A stretch of DNA of 51,027 nucleotides from Microcaldota archaeon (GCA_021814005.1 JAKAJC010000007.1:1-51027), one strand, 5' to 3'; positions 7,407 through 15,694 are shown, counted from the first letter of the stretch. Made by a program: numbers and translations. Notes: generated by a model not told the origin, from the sequence alone.

Positions 7407-7520
7407 GGGCCCGTAGCTCAGCCCGGTTAGAGCGCCTGTCTTATATGTGGATTTGTCCGGATTGTCGGACAAGCTCTCGAGGAGAGCAGGTGGTCAAGAG
7501 TTCAAATCCCTTCGGGCCCA
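7407..7520 (+). tRNA. tRNA-Ile (anticodon UAU), intron-containing
   Basis: The acceptor GGGCCCG (7407-7413) pairs with CGGGCCC (7513-7519), with discriminator A at 7520. The D arm is GCTC/GAGC, the anticodon stem CCTGT/GCAGG (7435-7439, 7486-7490), and the T arm AAGAG/CCCTT with one A-C mismatch. With an intron at the canonical 37/38 site, the spliced loop reads CTTATAA, so the anticodon is TAT, decoding AUA. Most archaea instead use a CAU anticodon modified to agmatidine. A TATA box (TTTTAAAC) lies about 25 bp upstream. Confidence 0.88.
7446..7484 (+). other. 39-nt tRNA intron
   Basis: The intervening sequence sits between anticodon-loop positions 37 and 38. It contains a strong internal hairpin (TTGTCCG at 7453-7459 with CGGACAA at 7466-7472). 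CTT (7440-7442) can pair with AGG (7480-7482) to form most of the central helix of a bulge-helix-bulge splice motif. Boundaries are set by the need for a 7-nt anticodon loop. Confidence 0.75.
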
Positions 7521-7522
7521 TA

Positions 7523-8833
7523 TCATTCACTCTGAAAAATAGCTGAATAACGAACCGAAACACCCAGCCTAGTTTTTCTTACATATTTCTTTTCAATCAA
7601 ATTAGCTAGGCGTTGAATTATATTCTCCTTTGAAAGCATGAGTTCAAACTTTTCCCTCATAGCATTTTGAATATCGGACAGAGACGCACCATTTTTTCTC
7701 TCAAGGAGGATTTGATATAGTTGTTTCTCTCTATCTGTGAGGTCTAGTCCACTCTCAATATTATTTTCAACTACGTGTTTTTGTATACTCTGTATGAATG
7801 ATAGTGTTATCCTTTTCTCTCGAGCGGATAGCATCTTCAAGTACGCGTCATGACACATGTGTATAAAACGAAGAGGATTTCCTTTTGCCGATATAGCTAA
7901 TTCCAATAATGCATCTTTTTCAAATGGTAAAATATCCGCCTCCCAATCTATCTTCGGGTTTATCCGTTTAGTTTTCGTAAACATAATTCGCTTAGCGAGT
8001 AATTCACAGAGATGTTCTGGGCTAAAAGGCGGCACTTTTATTTCAACAATATCTTTTACGAACTCCGGATCCTTTTCTTTTATATGCGCATAATCATCAG
8101 TCGGAATAGTATAAATTGGAATAATTATCTCAACTTCATCAAGAACTCTTTGCAGAAACGTATTTTGTTCCGAGTTAGAAAAAATCGTCTGATAATCGTC
8201 AATACTCAACACAACTGGTTTAGTCATATGCGTTTTTATCTCCTTAATTAAATCTAATTCTGTTCCACACCGAAAATTGTGTTTTTTTGCCTCAGTCATC
8301 GCATTTTCAAGGTCATCCTTGTTCTTTATTTCGTATAATCCCGCGGCCAGTGTCTCTTTTTTTTCTTGTTCCTGGCGACTCAAATCAGAGATTTGATTCC
8401 GAGCTTCTTCACACATTGTTTGTATCAATTGAAGTTTGAACTTTTCAATTGAAACTGTTGGCATGACATAGAAATCCGAGTAATAGAAATCTCCATTATC
8501 TTCATTACCTCTTTTTTTTATAAAACTCAGTAGTGTGGATTTTCCAATTCCTTTTTCTCCATAAATTACGATTCGTTTCTTATTCTTTATGCTTGCAACC
8601 AACGCGCGCGCAAGTTCTTTTACAATCTCGACTCTATCTGTAAATAATTTAAGTCCGAGGTCACCTGCAAAATATTTTTCAGTAAAAACGAGGCCCTCTA
8701 GCTTGTACTCATGCGTATAGCCCCGTAAGGTAGTATCAAATTCTTTGCTGAATGCGTCGTAAATTTCATTTGACAGAAAATCACCCAACAATATCCTTCG
8801 TTGGCTCGCCGGAACAAATAAAAGCATCCTCAT
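7523..8833 (-). CDS. AAA+ ATPase with winged-helix C terminus (Orc1/Cdc6-like layout)
   Basis: The 436-residue protein has a Walker A (YGEKGIGKST, about residues 92-101), a Walker B (VVLSIDDYQ, about 207), a sensor-2-like GNPLRFIHMCHDAY, and a C-terminal winged helix (LTDREKQLYQILLERKNGAS). This order resembles archaeal Orc1/Cdc6 and related AAA+ ATPases, but the central part diverges, and a transposition or STAND-type ATPase is also possible. The gene is clearly more AT-rich than its neighbours and ends 3 nt from the tRNA-Ile 3' end, which suggests transfer. Iterons lie upstream at 9001-9053. ATGs at 8833 and 8827 both fit as start. Confidence 0.8.
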   Translation of the reverse strand: MRMLLFVPASQRRILLGDFLSNEIYDAFSKEFDTTLRGYTHEYKLEGLVFTEKYFAGDLGLKLFTDRVEIVKELARALVASIKNKKRIVIYGEKGIGKSTLLSFIKKRGNEDNGDFYYSDFYVMPTVSIEKFKLQLIQTMCEEARNQISDLSRQEQEKKETLAAGLYEIKNKDDLENAMTEAKKHNFRCGTELDLIKEIKTHMTKPVVLSIDDYQTIFSNSEQNTFLQRVLDEVEIIIPIYTIPTDDYAHIKEKDPEFVKDIVEIKVPPFSPEHLCELLAKRIMFTKTKRINPKIDWEADILPFEKDALLELAISAKGNPLRFIHMCHDAYLKMLSAREKRITLSFIQSIQKHVVENNIESGLDLTDREKQLYQILLERKNGASLSDIQNAMREKFELMLSKENIIQRLANLIEKKYVRKTRLGVSVRYSAIFQSE

Positions 8834-9000
8834 GAATGGCTAATCCAGTTACCCAGTAGATTTGAAGTAGGAATCCTCGGTGGGTCATAACTCCCACTCA
8901 TCGGACGGCGGTCCATCATTTTCGCATGGGGTCCTTCACCGCTTCTTGGCTATTCTCTTCATCTCCAACTTTTGGGCCGTTTGCCTGAATTCTAGACGTC
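8834..9000. other. Non-coding stretch upstream of the AAA+ gene
   Basis: I see no gene here. There are two short hairpins, GTGGG/CCCAC (8880-8897) and GGAC/GTCC (8903-8914), close together; on the minus strand they would lie in the 5' leader of the AAA+ ATPase mRNA. Neither looks like a tRNA or a C/D-box RNA. Confidence 0.5.
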
Positions 9001-9053
9001 GGTAATCTTTATTAACTAACAGCTAACTAACCCATAACTAACTTATGATTACC
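9001..9053. repeat. Three 11-bp-spaced iterons inside an inverted repeat
   Basis: TAACTAAC occurs at 9013-9020, 9024-9031 and 9035-9042, an exact 11-bp period. The array is bracketed by GGTAATC (9001-9007) and its perfect inverse GATTACC (9047-9053). The element lies between the AAA+ ATPase gene and pyrB, about 70 bp upstream of the pyrB TATA box. It could be an operator bound on one DNA face, or origin-type iterons. Confidence 0.8.
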
Positions 9054-9111
9054 ACAAAAATGATGTTTTTTGGGCTTTCGCGTATTTGTTTTCTTCCACG
9101 GTCTCTACACG

Positions 9112-9119
9112 CCTTTTAA
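9112..9119 (+). promoter_or_regulatory. TATA box of pyrB
   Basis: CTTTTAAAT lies about 35 bp before the pyrB ATG, giving a predicted start about 8-10 nt upstream of the codon and hence a very short leader. Confidence 0.6.
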
Positions 9120-9150
9120 ATCTCCTTTCACCCAATAATTTGGTGCTGGG

Positions 9151-10059
9151 ATGACTGATGTAATCTCCATCCGTGATTTGGACAAGCCGACAATCGAGAA
9201 GCTGCTCGAGTCGGCCGAAAAAATGGAGAAAAACCTTTTCACCTCACATGAAATGTTCCGCGGCAAAGTGGCGGCCACACTCTTTTTCGAGGCAAGCACA
9301 AGAACTCATCTTTCATTTCAGACGGCGGCGCAGCGCCTCGGCATGAGCATAGTGCCCTACTATCACAACGCATCCTCATCCACAAAGGGCGAGTCACTGC
9401 GCGACACAATCCGAATAGTCGACGGCTATGCCGACATTCTTGTCATGCGCCATCCGCAGGAGGGCGCGGCCCGCTACGCGGCCGAGCAGGCCCAGCATCC
9501 GGTGGTGAATGCGGGCGACGGCGGCAACCAGCATCCGACGCAGACTTTAATCGACCTTTACGCAATTCTGAAAGCAAAAGGAAAAATCAAAGGCCTCAAT
9601 GTGCAGCTTGTCGGCGACCTCAAGCACGCAAGGGCAATGCGCTCGCTTCTCTACGCGCTGGGCATGTTCGGTGCAACCGTCAAGCTGGCGGCGCCCGTGG
9701 GGCTTGAAATGGATCCGGCAATAATCAAGGAGACTGAGGAGAAATTCGGCGCGAAAATAACGCAAACCGCCGACCTCGACCTCTCGGGCAGCGATGTTGT
9801 CTATGTCTGCAGAATACAGAAAGAGCGCTTCGCAGACCCGTATGCAGCCAGCAAGCTGGCCGCCTCATTCAGAATCAGCCCAGAGCTTCTCAAAAACGCG
9901 AAAAGCGACATGATTCTCATGCACCCTCTGCCGAAAATAGATGAAATTCCGCCGGAGGTAGACAACTCGCCGCACGCATATTACTTCCAGCAGGCCCGCT
10001 GCGGCGTGCCGGTGCGCATGGCAGTGCTGGCATACTGCATGAAAGGAAAGGTGGATTGA
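9151..10059 (+). CDS. pyrB: Aspartate carbamoyltransferase, catalytic chain
   Basis: PyrB joins carbamoyl phosphate and aspartate to give carbamoyl aspartate, the committed step of pyrimidine synthesis. The 302 residues contain the carbamoyl-phosphate motif FEASTRTHLSF (about 48-58), the mobile-loop GESLRDTIR, GDGGNQHPTQTLIDLYAI and the C-terminal MHPLPKIDEIPPEVD. Length is standard. The ATG has a TATA box about 35 bp upstream. pyrI follows after one nucleotide, so the two chains are made from one transcript. Confidence 0.98.
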   Translation: MTDVISIRDLDKPTIEKLLESAEKMEKNLFTSHEMFRGKVAATLFFEASTRTHLSFQTAAQRLGMSIVPYYHNASSSTKGESLRDTIRIVDGYADILVMRHPQEGAARYAAEQAQHPVVNAGDGGNQHPTQTLIDLYAILKAKGKIKGLNVQLVGDLKHARAMRSLLYALGMFGATVKLAAPVGLEMDPAIIKETEEKFGAKITQTADLDLSGSDVVYVCRIQKERFADPYAASKLAASFRISPELLKNAKSDMILMHPLPKIDEIPPEVDNSPHAYYFQQARCGVPVRMAVLAYCMKGKVD

Positions 10060-10060
10060 A

Positions 10061-10516
10061 ATGCCCCTGCTTATCGAGCGAATTCAGGAGGGAACGGTCA
10101 TCGACCGTATCCAGGCTTTCCGCGGCATCCGCGTATTGGAAATTCTCAAACTCGTTCTCTCGGGCGGCAAGCAGGAAGAGATGAAGTCGCGCATTGCGCT
10201 TGTCATCAACGTGCCCTCGCACCACATGGGCCGCAAGGACATACTCAAAATCGAGGGCAGGGAGCTGCAGCCGGCGGAAGTGAACAAAATCGCGCTCATC
10301 GCCCCGCAGGCACGCCTTAACGTGATTCGCGGCGGCAAGGTGGCCAAGAAGCAGGATGTCAAGCTGCCGCCTAAACTTGAAGACATCGCAATCTGCCCCA
10401 ATCCGCAGTGCATAAGCCGCTCCGAGCGCGAGAGCAGCGTGTTTCTCAATGAGCCAAGCGGCCTGCGCTGCCAGTACTGCGAGCGGCTGTTCGCGCCAAA
10501 CGAGCTGCTGGTCTGA
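10061..10516 (+). CDS. pyrI: Aspartate carbamoyltransferase, regulatory chain
   Basis: PyrI binds nucleotide effectors and holds the catalytic trimers together. The 151-residue chain has the allosteric domain (GTVIDRIQAFRGIRVLEILKL, then KDILKIEGREL) and a C-terminal zinc domain with CPNPQC and CQYC cysteine pairs, as in the enteric enzyme. It starts 1 nt after the pyrB stop. A short gap separates it from the secreted protein gene at 10521. Confidence 0.97.
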   Translation: MPLLIERIQEGTVIDRIQAFRGIRVLEILKLVLSGGKQEEMKSRIALVINVPSHHMGRKDILKIEGRELQPAEVNKIALIAPQARLNVIRGGKVAKKQDVKLPPKLEDIAICPNPQCISRSERESSVFLNEPSGLRCQYCERLFAPNELLV

Positions 10517-10520
10517 AAAA

Positions 10521-11984
10521 ATGGCGCCGGAGAGCGGGTCTGCACTCCGATTCTGCTTTTTCTCAGTTATTTGCATCTTTCTTTTTCTTTGTCAAATTTC
10601 ATCTGCAGAGCTTAGCGATTCTCCACAGCACAATGCCGTGCTGGCGCGCAATCTGCAGGCAGTTGCTTCTCTTTCGCACGAAGCAAAGCCGTCATGGGTG
10701 GTTGAAGAGCAGCCAAGCGTCAATCAGCCAATCACCTGGGCCTATTTCTACATCGGCCCCGCCAGCCCCTCGTCATCAGGCCGCGTGTCCAACCTCCATC
10801 CTCCGCAGGTTTTCTGGAATTGGGGCGAGCATCATGAAGCGCATGTGGAGGAAAGCGTGCAGTCCGGCCCGCCCTGCGACGGCGTGATAACCACCACTCT
10901 CAACAATCCAGGCGAGCCGGTCTTGAGCGGCACACTCATTTGGAGTGCGGCAGACAAAAGCGCAACAGCGCCGCACTCGGCCTCTTCGCCAAATCCTGCC
11001 CTGAGCCCGTTGGCGCCAACCGCATGGCTTGACGCAAACCTGCATACAACCGAGGGCGCCAACCGCACTTCCATCCTTCCGCCCCTCACGGTTTCATTTG
11101 ACGGATATGTGAATGTGGAATATGTCCGCTCCCGCTATTTTCCAAGGCCGGTTTATGACGCAAAAGGAAATTTCGTTGGCTGCGTGCCCGACTCGTCAAT
11201 CGAAATTTTCACAGCCTCGCGCCGGCTCGTTTCGTCAAGAGTGTGGCCAATCGAGCACGGCGAGCCGCTTTTCATGCGCCTTGCGCCCGCAGACGGCGAG
11301 CAGCTATCGCTGCATCCCAACGCGCGCCTGCTCACTCTTGCCAACCGCAATGCGCGGCAGCTTTCCATTTCTCTCAACAGCACTTCTCTTGCTTCCAGCC
11401 GCTTCACACGCTACGAAATAAAATCAGAAGAATTCGGTTTTGTTTCAGTCCGGCGCGCTGAAATTGAAGCGGCAAGCGAGTGGAATGTTCCGGCTTCGTC
11501 AGACACGTCTTCCTATCTTCTTGAGGCAAATTCAACTTTTCTTTATCTTCTGCCCACCGCGCTTGATGCGCAGAACCGCTCGTTTGCATGGCAGTTCAGC
11601 CAGTTTCTGCGCTATCCTCTGCCGCTCGGCATTTCCCAGCTCGGGCTTGCGCTCGAAGATGATTTCGGCAACAAATGGAATTACACATGGGCAATGCGCA
11701 CGCGCGCGGGCAGCGGAATCGGAGGGCCGGACGCAAAGGCAGCATCGCTGAATCTTCTGGATTCGCGCGTCACTCCGCAAATGCCGTCTTTTGTTGATTT
11801 GGGCGGCGGCGTGTTCCGCGCACGGCTCCTGCCGTCAGACAAATGGCGGGAGGCGCAGGCAATTTTCTTCACGCCGTCCAGTCTGCCGCTCATCATCGGC
11901 GGCCTGATTGCAATCGCTGTCTGCTTCCACATATTCATGACATTGGCGCCGCCGCAGGAAAAAACAAGACGAAAAACTGGTTAG
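10521..11984 (+). CDS. Secreted, C-terminally anchored protein, unknown
   Basis: I do not recognise this 487-residue protein. From the ATG at 10521, 4 nt after the pyrI stop, it has an N-terminal signal peptide (FCFFSVICIFLFLCQISSA), a large outer domain with many NxS/T sequons, and one C-terminal membrane helix (LPLIIGGLIAIAVCFHIF) followed by a basic tail. That makes it a type I surface protein. The frame is open upstream inside pyrI, but only this start gives a signal peptide. Its stop overlaps the convergent DHH gene by 4 nt. Position suggests co-transcription with pyrBI, with no evident functional link. Confidence 0.85.
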   Translation: MAPESGSALRFCFFSVICIFLFLCQISSAELSDSPQHNAVLARNLQAVASLSHEAKPSWVVEEQPSVNQPITWAYFYIGPASPSSSGRVSNLHPPQVFWNWGEHHEAHVEESVQSGPPCDGVITTTLNNPGEPVLSGTLIWSAADKSATAPHSASSPNPALSPLAPTAWLDANLHTTEGANRTSILPPLTVSFDGYVNVEYVRSRYFPRPVYDAKGNFVGCVPDSSIEIFTASRRLVSSRVWPIEHGEPLFMRLAPADGEQLSLHPNARLLTLANRNARQLSISLNSTSLASSRFTRYEIKSEEFGFVSVRRAEIEAASEWNVPASSDTSSYLLEANSTFLYLLPTALDAQNRSFAWQFSQFLRYPLPLGISQLGLALEDDFGNKWNYTWAMRTRAGSGIGGPDAKAASLNLLDSRVTPQMPSFVDLGGGVFRARLLPSDKWREAQAIFFTPSSLPLIIGGLIAIAVCFHIFMTLAPPQEKTRRKTG

Positions 11985-13372
11985 TCTTTTTTTATCTGGC
12001 CTTCAATCGCTTTTGAGAAAAGCGCGAGAAATTCGTTAAGCTTGTCCGCCGGCACAGAGGCGCCCGCCGCAATGGCATGCCCGCCGCCGGCCCCGCCAAG
12101 AGGGGTGCATGCCTCGCGAAGCGCAAGCCCCAGATTCAGGCCGTTGTTTACCAGTTTTTTCGTGCCGCGCGTAGAGACCTTGATTTTTCCGCTTGCGTCA
12201 AGCGCCACGGCCAGAATCGGCTTTGTCCGCCCGCCGGGATAAACCATGCCTGCAACAACTCCAATCAGGCCGTCGTCAATCACGCCGCGTCCGTCCAAAA
12301 AGAGGAACGGCCCCCAGTCGCGCACAACGCGGTAAGCATAATCCACGCCGTCGCGCAAAGCCCGGCGGTGCAGAAGCAGAAGGGCGCGCCCCTTCTCAAG
12401 CGCTCCGGCTCTGCCCAGACAGATGTCTATTCCCAATTGCGGCTGGTCATGCCTTCCGCACGCATTCATCAATGTGGAAAATTCGCCGGCCTCGTATAAT
12501 TCGGGCGTTGAAATGAAGCGGGGGAACAGATAAGTCTCGCCAACAAGCTTCTCGCCCGGGAATTTTCCGCCCGACGCTTCCGCCATGTGCGAAGCCAGCG
12601 CGCCAATCAGCCGCTTTTTCTCCTCAGCATCAAGCTGGTTGTATGTCTTCCATCCGCTCTTGTTTTCAGCATCAGTGCTTTTGCCGAAATTCGCGCCTAT
12701 TCCCTGCAAAAACTGCACGCATCTCTCCTCATGCCCGCCAAGGCCGGGCAGATAAGGCTCGTCAGCATAAGCCAAAAGCTGAGGCAGAGGCCTGCTCATC
12801 CGCCCGTAGAGGCGCAAATCAATGGGCGCCTCCACAATGTTCTTGCCAACAAAATCCTGCAGCAGCATCCTGTTCGGGCCCTGCATGGGTGCCTGTATGT
12901 CCCCGACCGCGCCGACTATGGCAGCTTCGGGCAGCACGCGCAGGCCCCAGTAGGCTGTGGTCGCGCCGCACATCTGCGTGCCGCCGTCTATTCCGAACAA
13001 GTGAGCGTTCAGCTGCAGGCGCGAATTTTTCGGCGCAATCTGGTGGTGGTCGAAGATGACCACTTCGCCCGCCAGTTCCTGCACCCCGTCCTGCCCGCCG
13101 CCCAAATCAGTGAAAATTATTTCTTTTTCCCCCCTAATCTCGTCAAGCAAGGCTTCATCGAGTTTTCGAATCGTTTTGATGCGATACGAAATTTTCTTTT
13201 CTTCCAAAAAGGCGGCCGCAATCGAGCCCGAGGTGAGCCCGTCGCAGTCGTAGTGGTTGACAATAAGAGGCGCGCGCATGCGCTCGACCGCCTCGCGGCA
13301 TTCTGCCGCGCGGGCGAGAAATTCGTCCCAGCGCGCGGGGGGAGACAGCTGCTCCGATGTGTTGTCGGCCAT
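11981..13372 (-). CDS. DHH-family phosphoesterase (RecJ-like)
   Basis: This belongs to the archaeal RecJ/GAN-like DHH nucleases, which act on single-stranded nucleic acid and in some archaea associate with the replication machinery. Visible motifs are motif I VNHYDCDGLTSG, IIFTDLGGG, the signature VIFDHHQIAP, and the DHHA1 GGGHAIAAGASVP near the C terminus. Chosen start: the ATG at 13372 (MADNTSEQ), which lies about 25 bp after a minus-strand ATAAAAAG box, implying a leaderless mRNA; this gives 463 residues. The frame stays open to 13477, next to tRNA-Ala, but that part lacks homologous character. Confidence 0.9.
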   Translation of the reverse strand: MADNTSEQLSPPARWDEFLARAAECREAVERMRAPLIVNHYDCDGLTSGSIAAAFLEEKKISYRIKTIRKLDEALLDEIRGEKEIIFTDLGGGQDGVQELAGEVVIFDHHQIAPKNSRLQLNAHLFGIDGGTQMCGATTAYWGLRVLPEAAIVGAVGDIQAPMQGPNRMLLQDFVGKNIVEAPIDLRLYGRMSRPLPQLLAYADEPYLPGLGGHEERCVQFLQGIGANFGKSTDAENKSGWKTYNQLDAEEKKRLIGALASHMAEASGGKFPGEKLVGETYLFPRFISTPELYEAGEFSTLMNACGRHDQPQLGIDICLGRAGALEKGRALLLLHRRALRDGVDYAYRVVRDWGPFLFLDGRGVIDDGLIGVVAGMVYPGGRTKPILAVALDASGKIKVSTRGTKKLVNNGLNLGLALREACTPLGGAGGGHAIAAGASVPADKLNEFLALFSKAIEGQIKKD

Positions 13373-13487
13373 CGGCGCTATTTGCCCTTCCTTCTTTTTA
13401 TGGGCGAGGGAAGTGAATTTCCATTCCGGAATGGTGGACGTTCCATCCATATCGTTTATTAGCACTAAACGTGTCAATTTTTCATGC

Positions 13488-13559
13488 GGGCTCGTGGCGC
13501 AGCGGTAGCGCGTTCCGTTTGCAACGGAAAGGTCGAGGGTTCAAATCCCTCCGAGTCCA
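13488..13559 (+). tRNA. tRNA-Ala (anticodon UGC)
   Basis: The acceptor GGGCTCG pairs with CGAGTCC (one G-U pair), the D arm is GCGC/GCGC, the anticodon stem TTCCG/CGGAA encloses TTTGCAA with anticodon TGC, and the T arm is GAGGG/CCCTC. No intron and no encoded CCA. A TTTATTAG box lies about 30 bp upstream; short G/C palindromes follow the gene. Confidence 0.95.
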
Positions 13560-13653
13560 TTCCCATATGGGGAACACACGAATTATCCATGCCCCCCTAG
13601 GGGTTTCACCCCCTTCAAATTATCCTCGAAGACGGATTCATCCTCTTTTTCAA
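13560..13653. other. tRNA-Ala downstream spacer
   Basis: This spacer has two palindromes: TTCCC-ATAT-GGGGAA just after the tRNA and CCCCTAGGGG near 13592-13602. They may end tRNA-Ala transcription or the convergent gene. No gene is visible. Confidence 0.4.
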
Positions 13654-13977
13654 TCAACAGCCCAAGATGCCGTGCAGACTGTAAGGGCTGACGCCCCTGC
13701 CGAAGTTGTTGTCCGTTTTTTCCTCATGGCTTTCTTTTTCTTCAAGCGCGCGCACTGCCTGCTTGAGCGGCCCGTTTTCTCCGGCTCCCATCTGCTGAGC
13801 GGTGCCATAAGGAACTTTGTCGGTCATTGGCGCGGCAAAGCGGATAATCTGCCGGTCGGCCGGTGTCTTGTCTGTTTTGCCGTTTTTCTTCTCAGGCACA
13901 TCTGAATAGACTTTTGCGATGAGAACGAACAATTCTTTGGAATTTTTGATAGGGGTTGCTGTCTTTTGGTCTGCCAT
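13654..13977 (-). CDS. Small hypothetical protein
   Basis: I do not recognise this 107-residue polar protein. It begins MADQKTATPIKNSKELFVLIAKVYSD and has a basic middle (KKNGKTDKTPADRQ), with no membrane segment or cysteine cluster except one C-terminal Cys. The ATG at 13977 has AGGTGA 7 nt upstream; an earlier ATG at 14010 is less likely. It is transcribed divergently from the HEAT-repeat gene. The Shine-Dalgarno and codon pattern support it as a real gene, but only moderately. Confidence 0.6.
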   Translation of the reverse strand: MADQKTATPIKNSKELFVLIAKVYSDVPEKKNGKTDKTPADRQIIRFAAPMTDKVPYGTAQQMGAGENGPLKQAVRALEEKESHEEKTDNNFGRGVSPYSLHGILGC

Positions 13978-14043
13978 CTTTTCACCTGAATCTAATGCGC
14001 CTTCATTCAAATATAAGCATTATTGAACAGAAATATGCATAAT

Positions 14044-14071
14044 GGCGCCGTCACAGGGCCGGAACGGCGCC
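14044..14071. repeat. 8-bp inverted repeat between divergent genes
   Basis: GGCGCCGT (14044-14051) and ACGGCGCC (14064-14071) are a perfect inverted repeat with a 12-nt spacer. It lies just upstream of the TTTTAAG box (14083-14089) of the HEAT-repeat gene and may be an operator. Confidence 0.45.
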
Positions 14072-14128
14072 GCATGGCCGTCTTTTAAGGTTTTACGCGC
14101 CTCCCCACTCCATCGAGAGGGGATTTGC

Positions 14129-15688
14129 ATGAGCGAGAGAAAAAGCGCTAAAACAGCCGCTGCCAACAACCCCAGCCAGGCCCATCTCTCGCCCCCTCCT
14201 TCCTCGCCGCAGGACGAGAGTGCGCACATCGACAAGCTCGTTTCACTCACCTATGATTCCAATCCTGACGTGCGCCGCCGCGCCGCGCTCGAACTCTCGA
14301 AAATCGACGACCCGCGCGCCGTGTTCGCCCTCCTTGAATTGGGCGCAGACAAAGACCCGTCTGTTCAGGATTTGGCCCGCTCGTCTTTGAACAGCTTCAA
14401 GGGCGAGGAGAAGGAAACCCTGATTTCGCTGGAAAAGATTTTCGAGGCGCGGCAGGAGGGCCGCGTGCCATCCGAGGACATGCTGGCCGCCAAGCAGAAG
14501 CTCATGCCGTCTTTGGAGAAATACTTTTTCTCAAAACACAAGGGCGTGCGCGAGAAGCTCATGCCCTCATTGGAGAAAATCTTCAGCTGGATGCCGCCCG
14601 AATCAAAGGGCGGCTCGCCCCAAATCTCAGCCGCGCCGGCGCAGCAGATCCCCCCGCTCCCGCCCATCTCGTCCTCCAAATCACATTCGCACACCTCGCG
14701 CCAGGGCTTTGTGGATGTTGCCACCGCGCATCTCAGCGAAGAGGAAAAAGAGGATGCGCGCTCGGAAGAGGCAGCTTCCATGCGCGGCCAGATGCCCATG
14801 CGCGCCTCGCCGTCGGGCGAGGATGATGATGCATCTGATGAGTCGTCAGACGCAGTACCAGCTTCTGTTCCAATGGAGCACACTCCCGCGCGCGACCCGC
14901 TGGCAGGTGTGGATTCAATCCGCTCGCACTCAAAGCGCGTGCTTGAGCAGGCCGAGGCAGACGTCGGCGTGCCTGCCCACCTGCGCTCGGCCGAAGACCT
15001 GCGGCGCATGAGGTCCGGCGGTGCAGCCAATCAGTCAATTTCCCCCTCTTCGCCCGCCATGCAGCAGCGCATGGAAGAGGCAACAAACTTCCCTGTTCCC
15101 GAATATCTGCAGCCAAAAGCCCCTTCCCCTACAGCGGCCATTCCGTCCATGGTGGATGAGGAAAAGGTGGAAGAGGTTCTCTCGGACGAGGGCGTGCGCA
15201 TGCCGCGCCACGCGCTCTACTACTACAAGCTGGCCTATGCAATCGCCATGACACCGGGCATCAAGGCGTCCGAAGTCAAGAAGGAGAAAGAGCGTCTTAT
15301 CAAGGATTCCAAGCAGGACATCGAGCTTGCATTCAAGCTTGCCATGGAGCGCACCGCAACCGAGGGCATCGAAAGCCTGTCAGGCCTCAAGCCCGGCATG
15401 AAAAAACTTTCAACTCTCCCGCTCGAAGTGCTAGACAACATGGTGGTTTCAGTGCCGCATGGCAAGAGGCTTCTGGCCTACAACCGGCTTCTTCTCTCGG
15501 ACGGCAAGCATCAGCTGCCTCTTTACGTGCCCCCGCCCCGCGCGGACGGCATAAAGCCGGGCGATTTGCTCTCATTGCGCGACGCGTTCGTCGACTACTG
15601 GGTGAAGCAGAATCCCGCGCCGGGCGGCCAGCCGGGCGAATTGGTGCTCATGCTGGGCAAGAACGGACAACTTATTGTGACAAAGTAG
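14129..15688 (+). CDS. HEAT-repeat protein with long disordered middle
   Basis: The 519-residue protein starts MSERKSAKTAAANN after a GAGAGGGG Shine-Dalgarno. Residues about 30-95 hold HEAT/PBS-lyase-like repeats (SNPDVRRRAALELSKIDDPRAV, KDPSVQDLARSSLNSF). Two near-identical KLMPSLEK units follow (KQKLMPSLEKYF and REKLMPSLEKIF, about 128-155). The next 200 residues are Ser/Pro/acidic low complexity. The C-terminal 160 residues form a new conserved-looking domain (LYYYKLAYAIAMTPGIKASEV...). It is probably a soluble scaffold; no catalytic motif is seen. The frame is open farther upstream, but the SD favours this start. Confidence 0.75.
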   Translation: MSERKSAKTAAANNPSQAHLSPPPSSPQDESAHIDKLVSLTYDSNPDVRRRAALELSKIDDPRAVFALLELGADKDPSVQDLARSSLNSFKGEEKETLISLEKIFEARQEGRVPSEDMLAAKQKLMPSLEKYFFSKHKGVREKLMPSLEKIFSWMPPESKGGSPQISAAPAQQIPPLPPISSSKSHSHTSRQGFVDVATAHLSEEEKEDARSEEAASMRGQMPMRASPSGEDDDASDESSDAVPASVPMEHTPARDPLAGVDSIRSHSKRVLEQAEADVGVPAHLRSAEDLRRMRSGGAANQSISPSSPAMQQRMEEATNFPVPEYLQPKAPSPTAAIPSMVDEEKVEEVLSDEGVRMPRHALYYYKLAYAIAMTPGIKASEVKKEKERLIKDSKQDIELAFKLAMERTATEGIESLSGLKPGMKKLSTLPLEVLDNMVVSVPHGKRLLAYNRLLLSDGKHQLPLYVPPPRADGIKPGDLLSLRDAFVDYWVKQNPAPGGQPGELVLMLGKNGQLIVTK

Positions 15689-15694
15689 ATTTGT

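Noticed and set aside
8860-8960. C/D-box RNA candidate on the minus strand (ATGATGG and CGATGAG).
   Set aside because: No CTGA D or D' boxes at the needed spacing, and the C box has a mismatch.
8834-9150. Second copy of the tRNA-Ile 3' end as an attachment site.
   Set aside because: The best match (TTTTGGGCC near 8977) is too short to be significant.
13373-13477. N-terminal extension of the DHH protein up to tRNA-Ala.
   Set aside because: The extension would contain the promoter box near 13394-13401 and has no family similarity.
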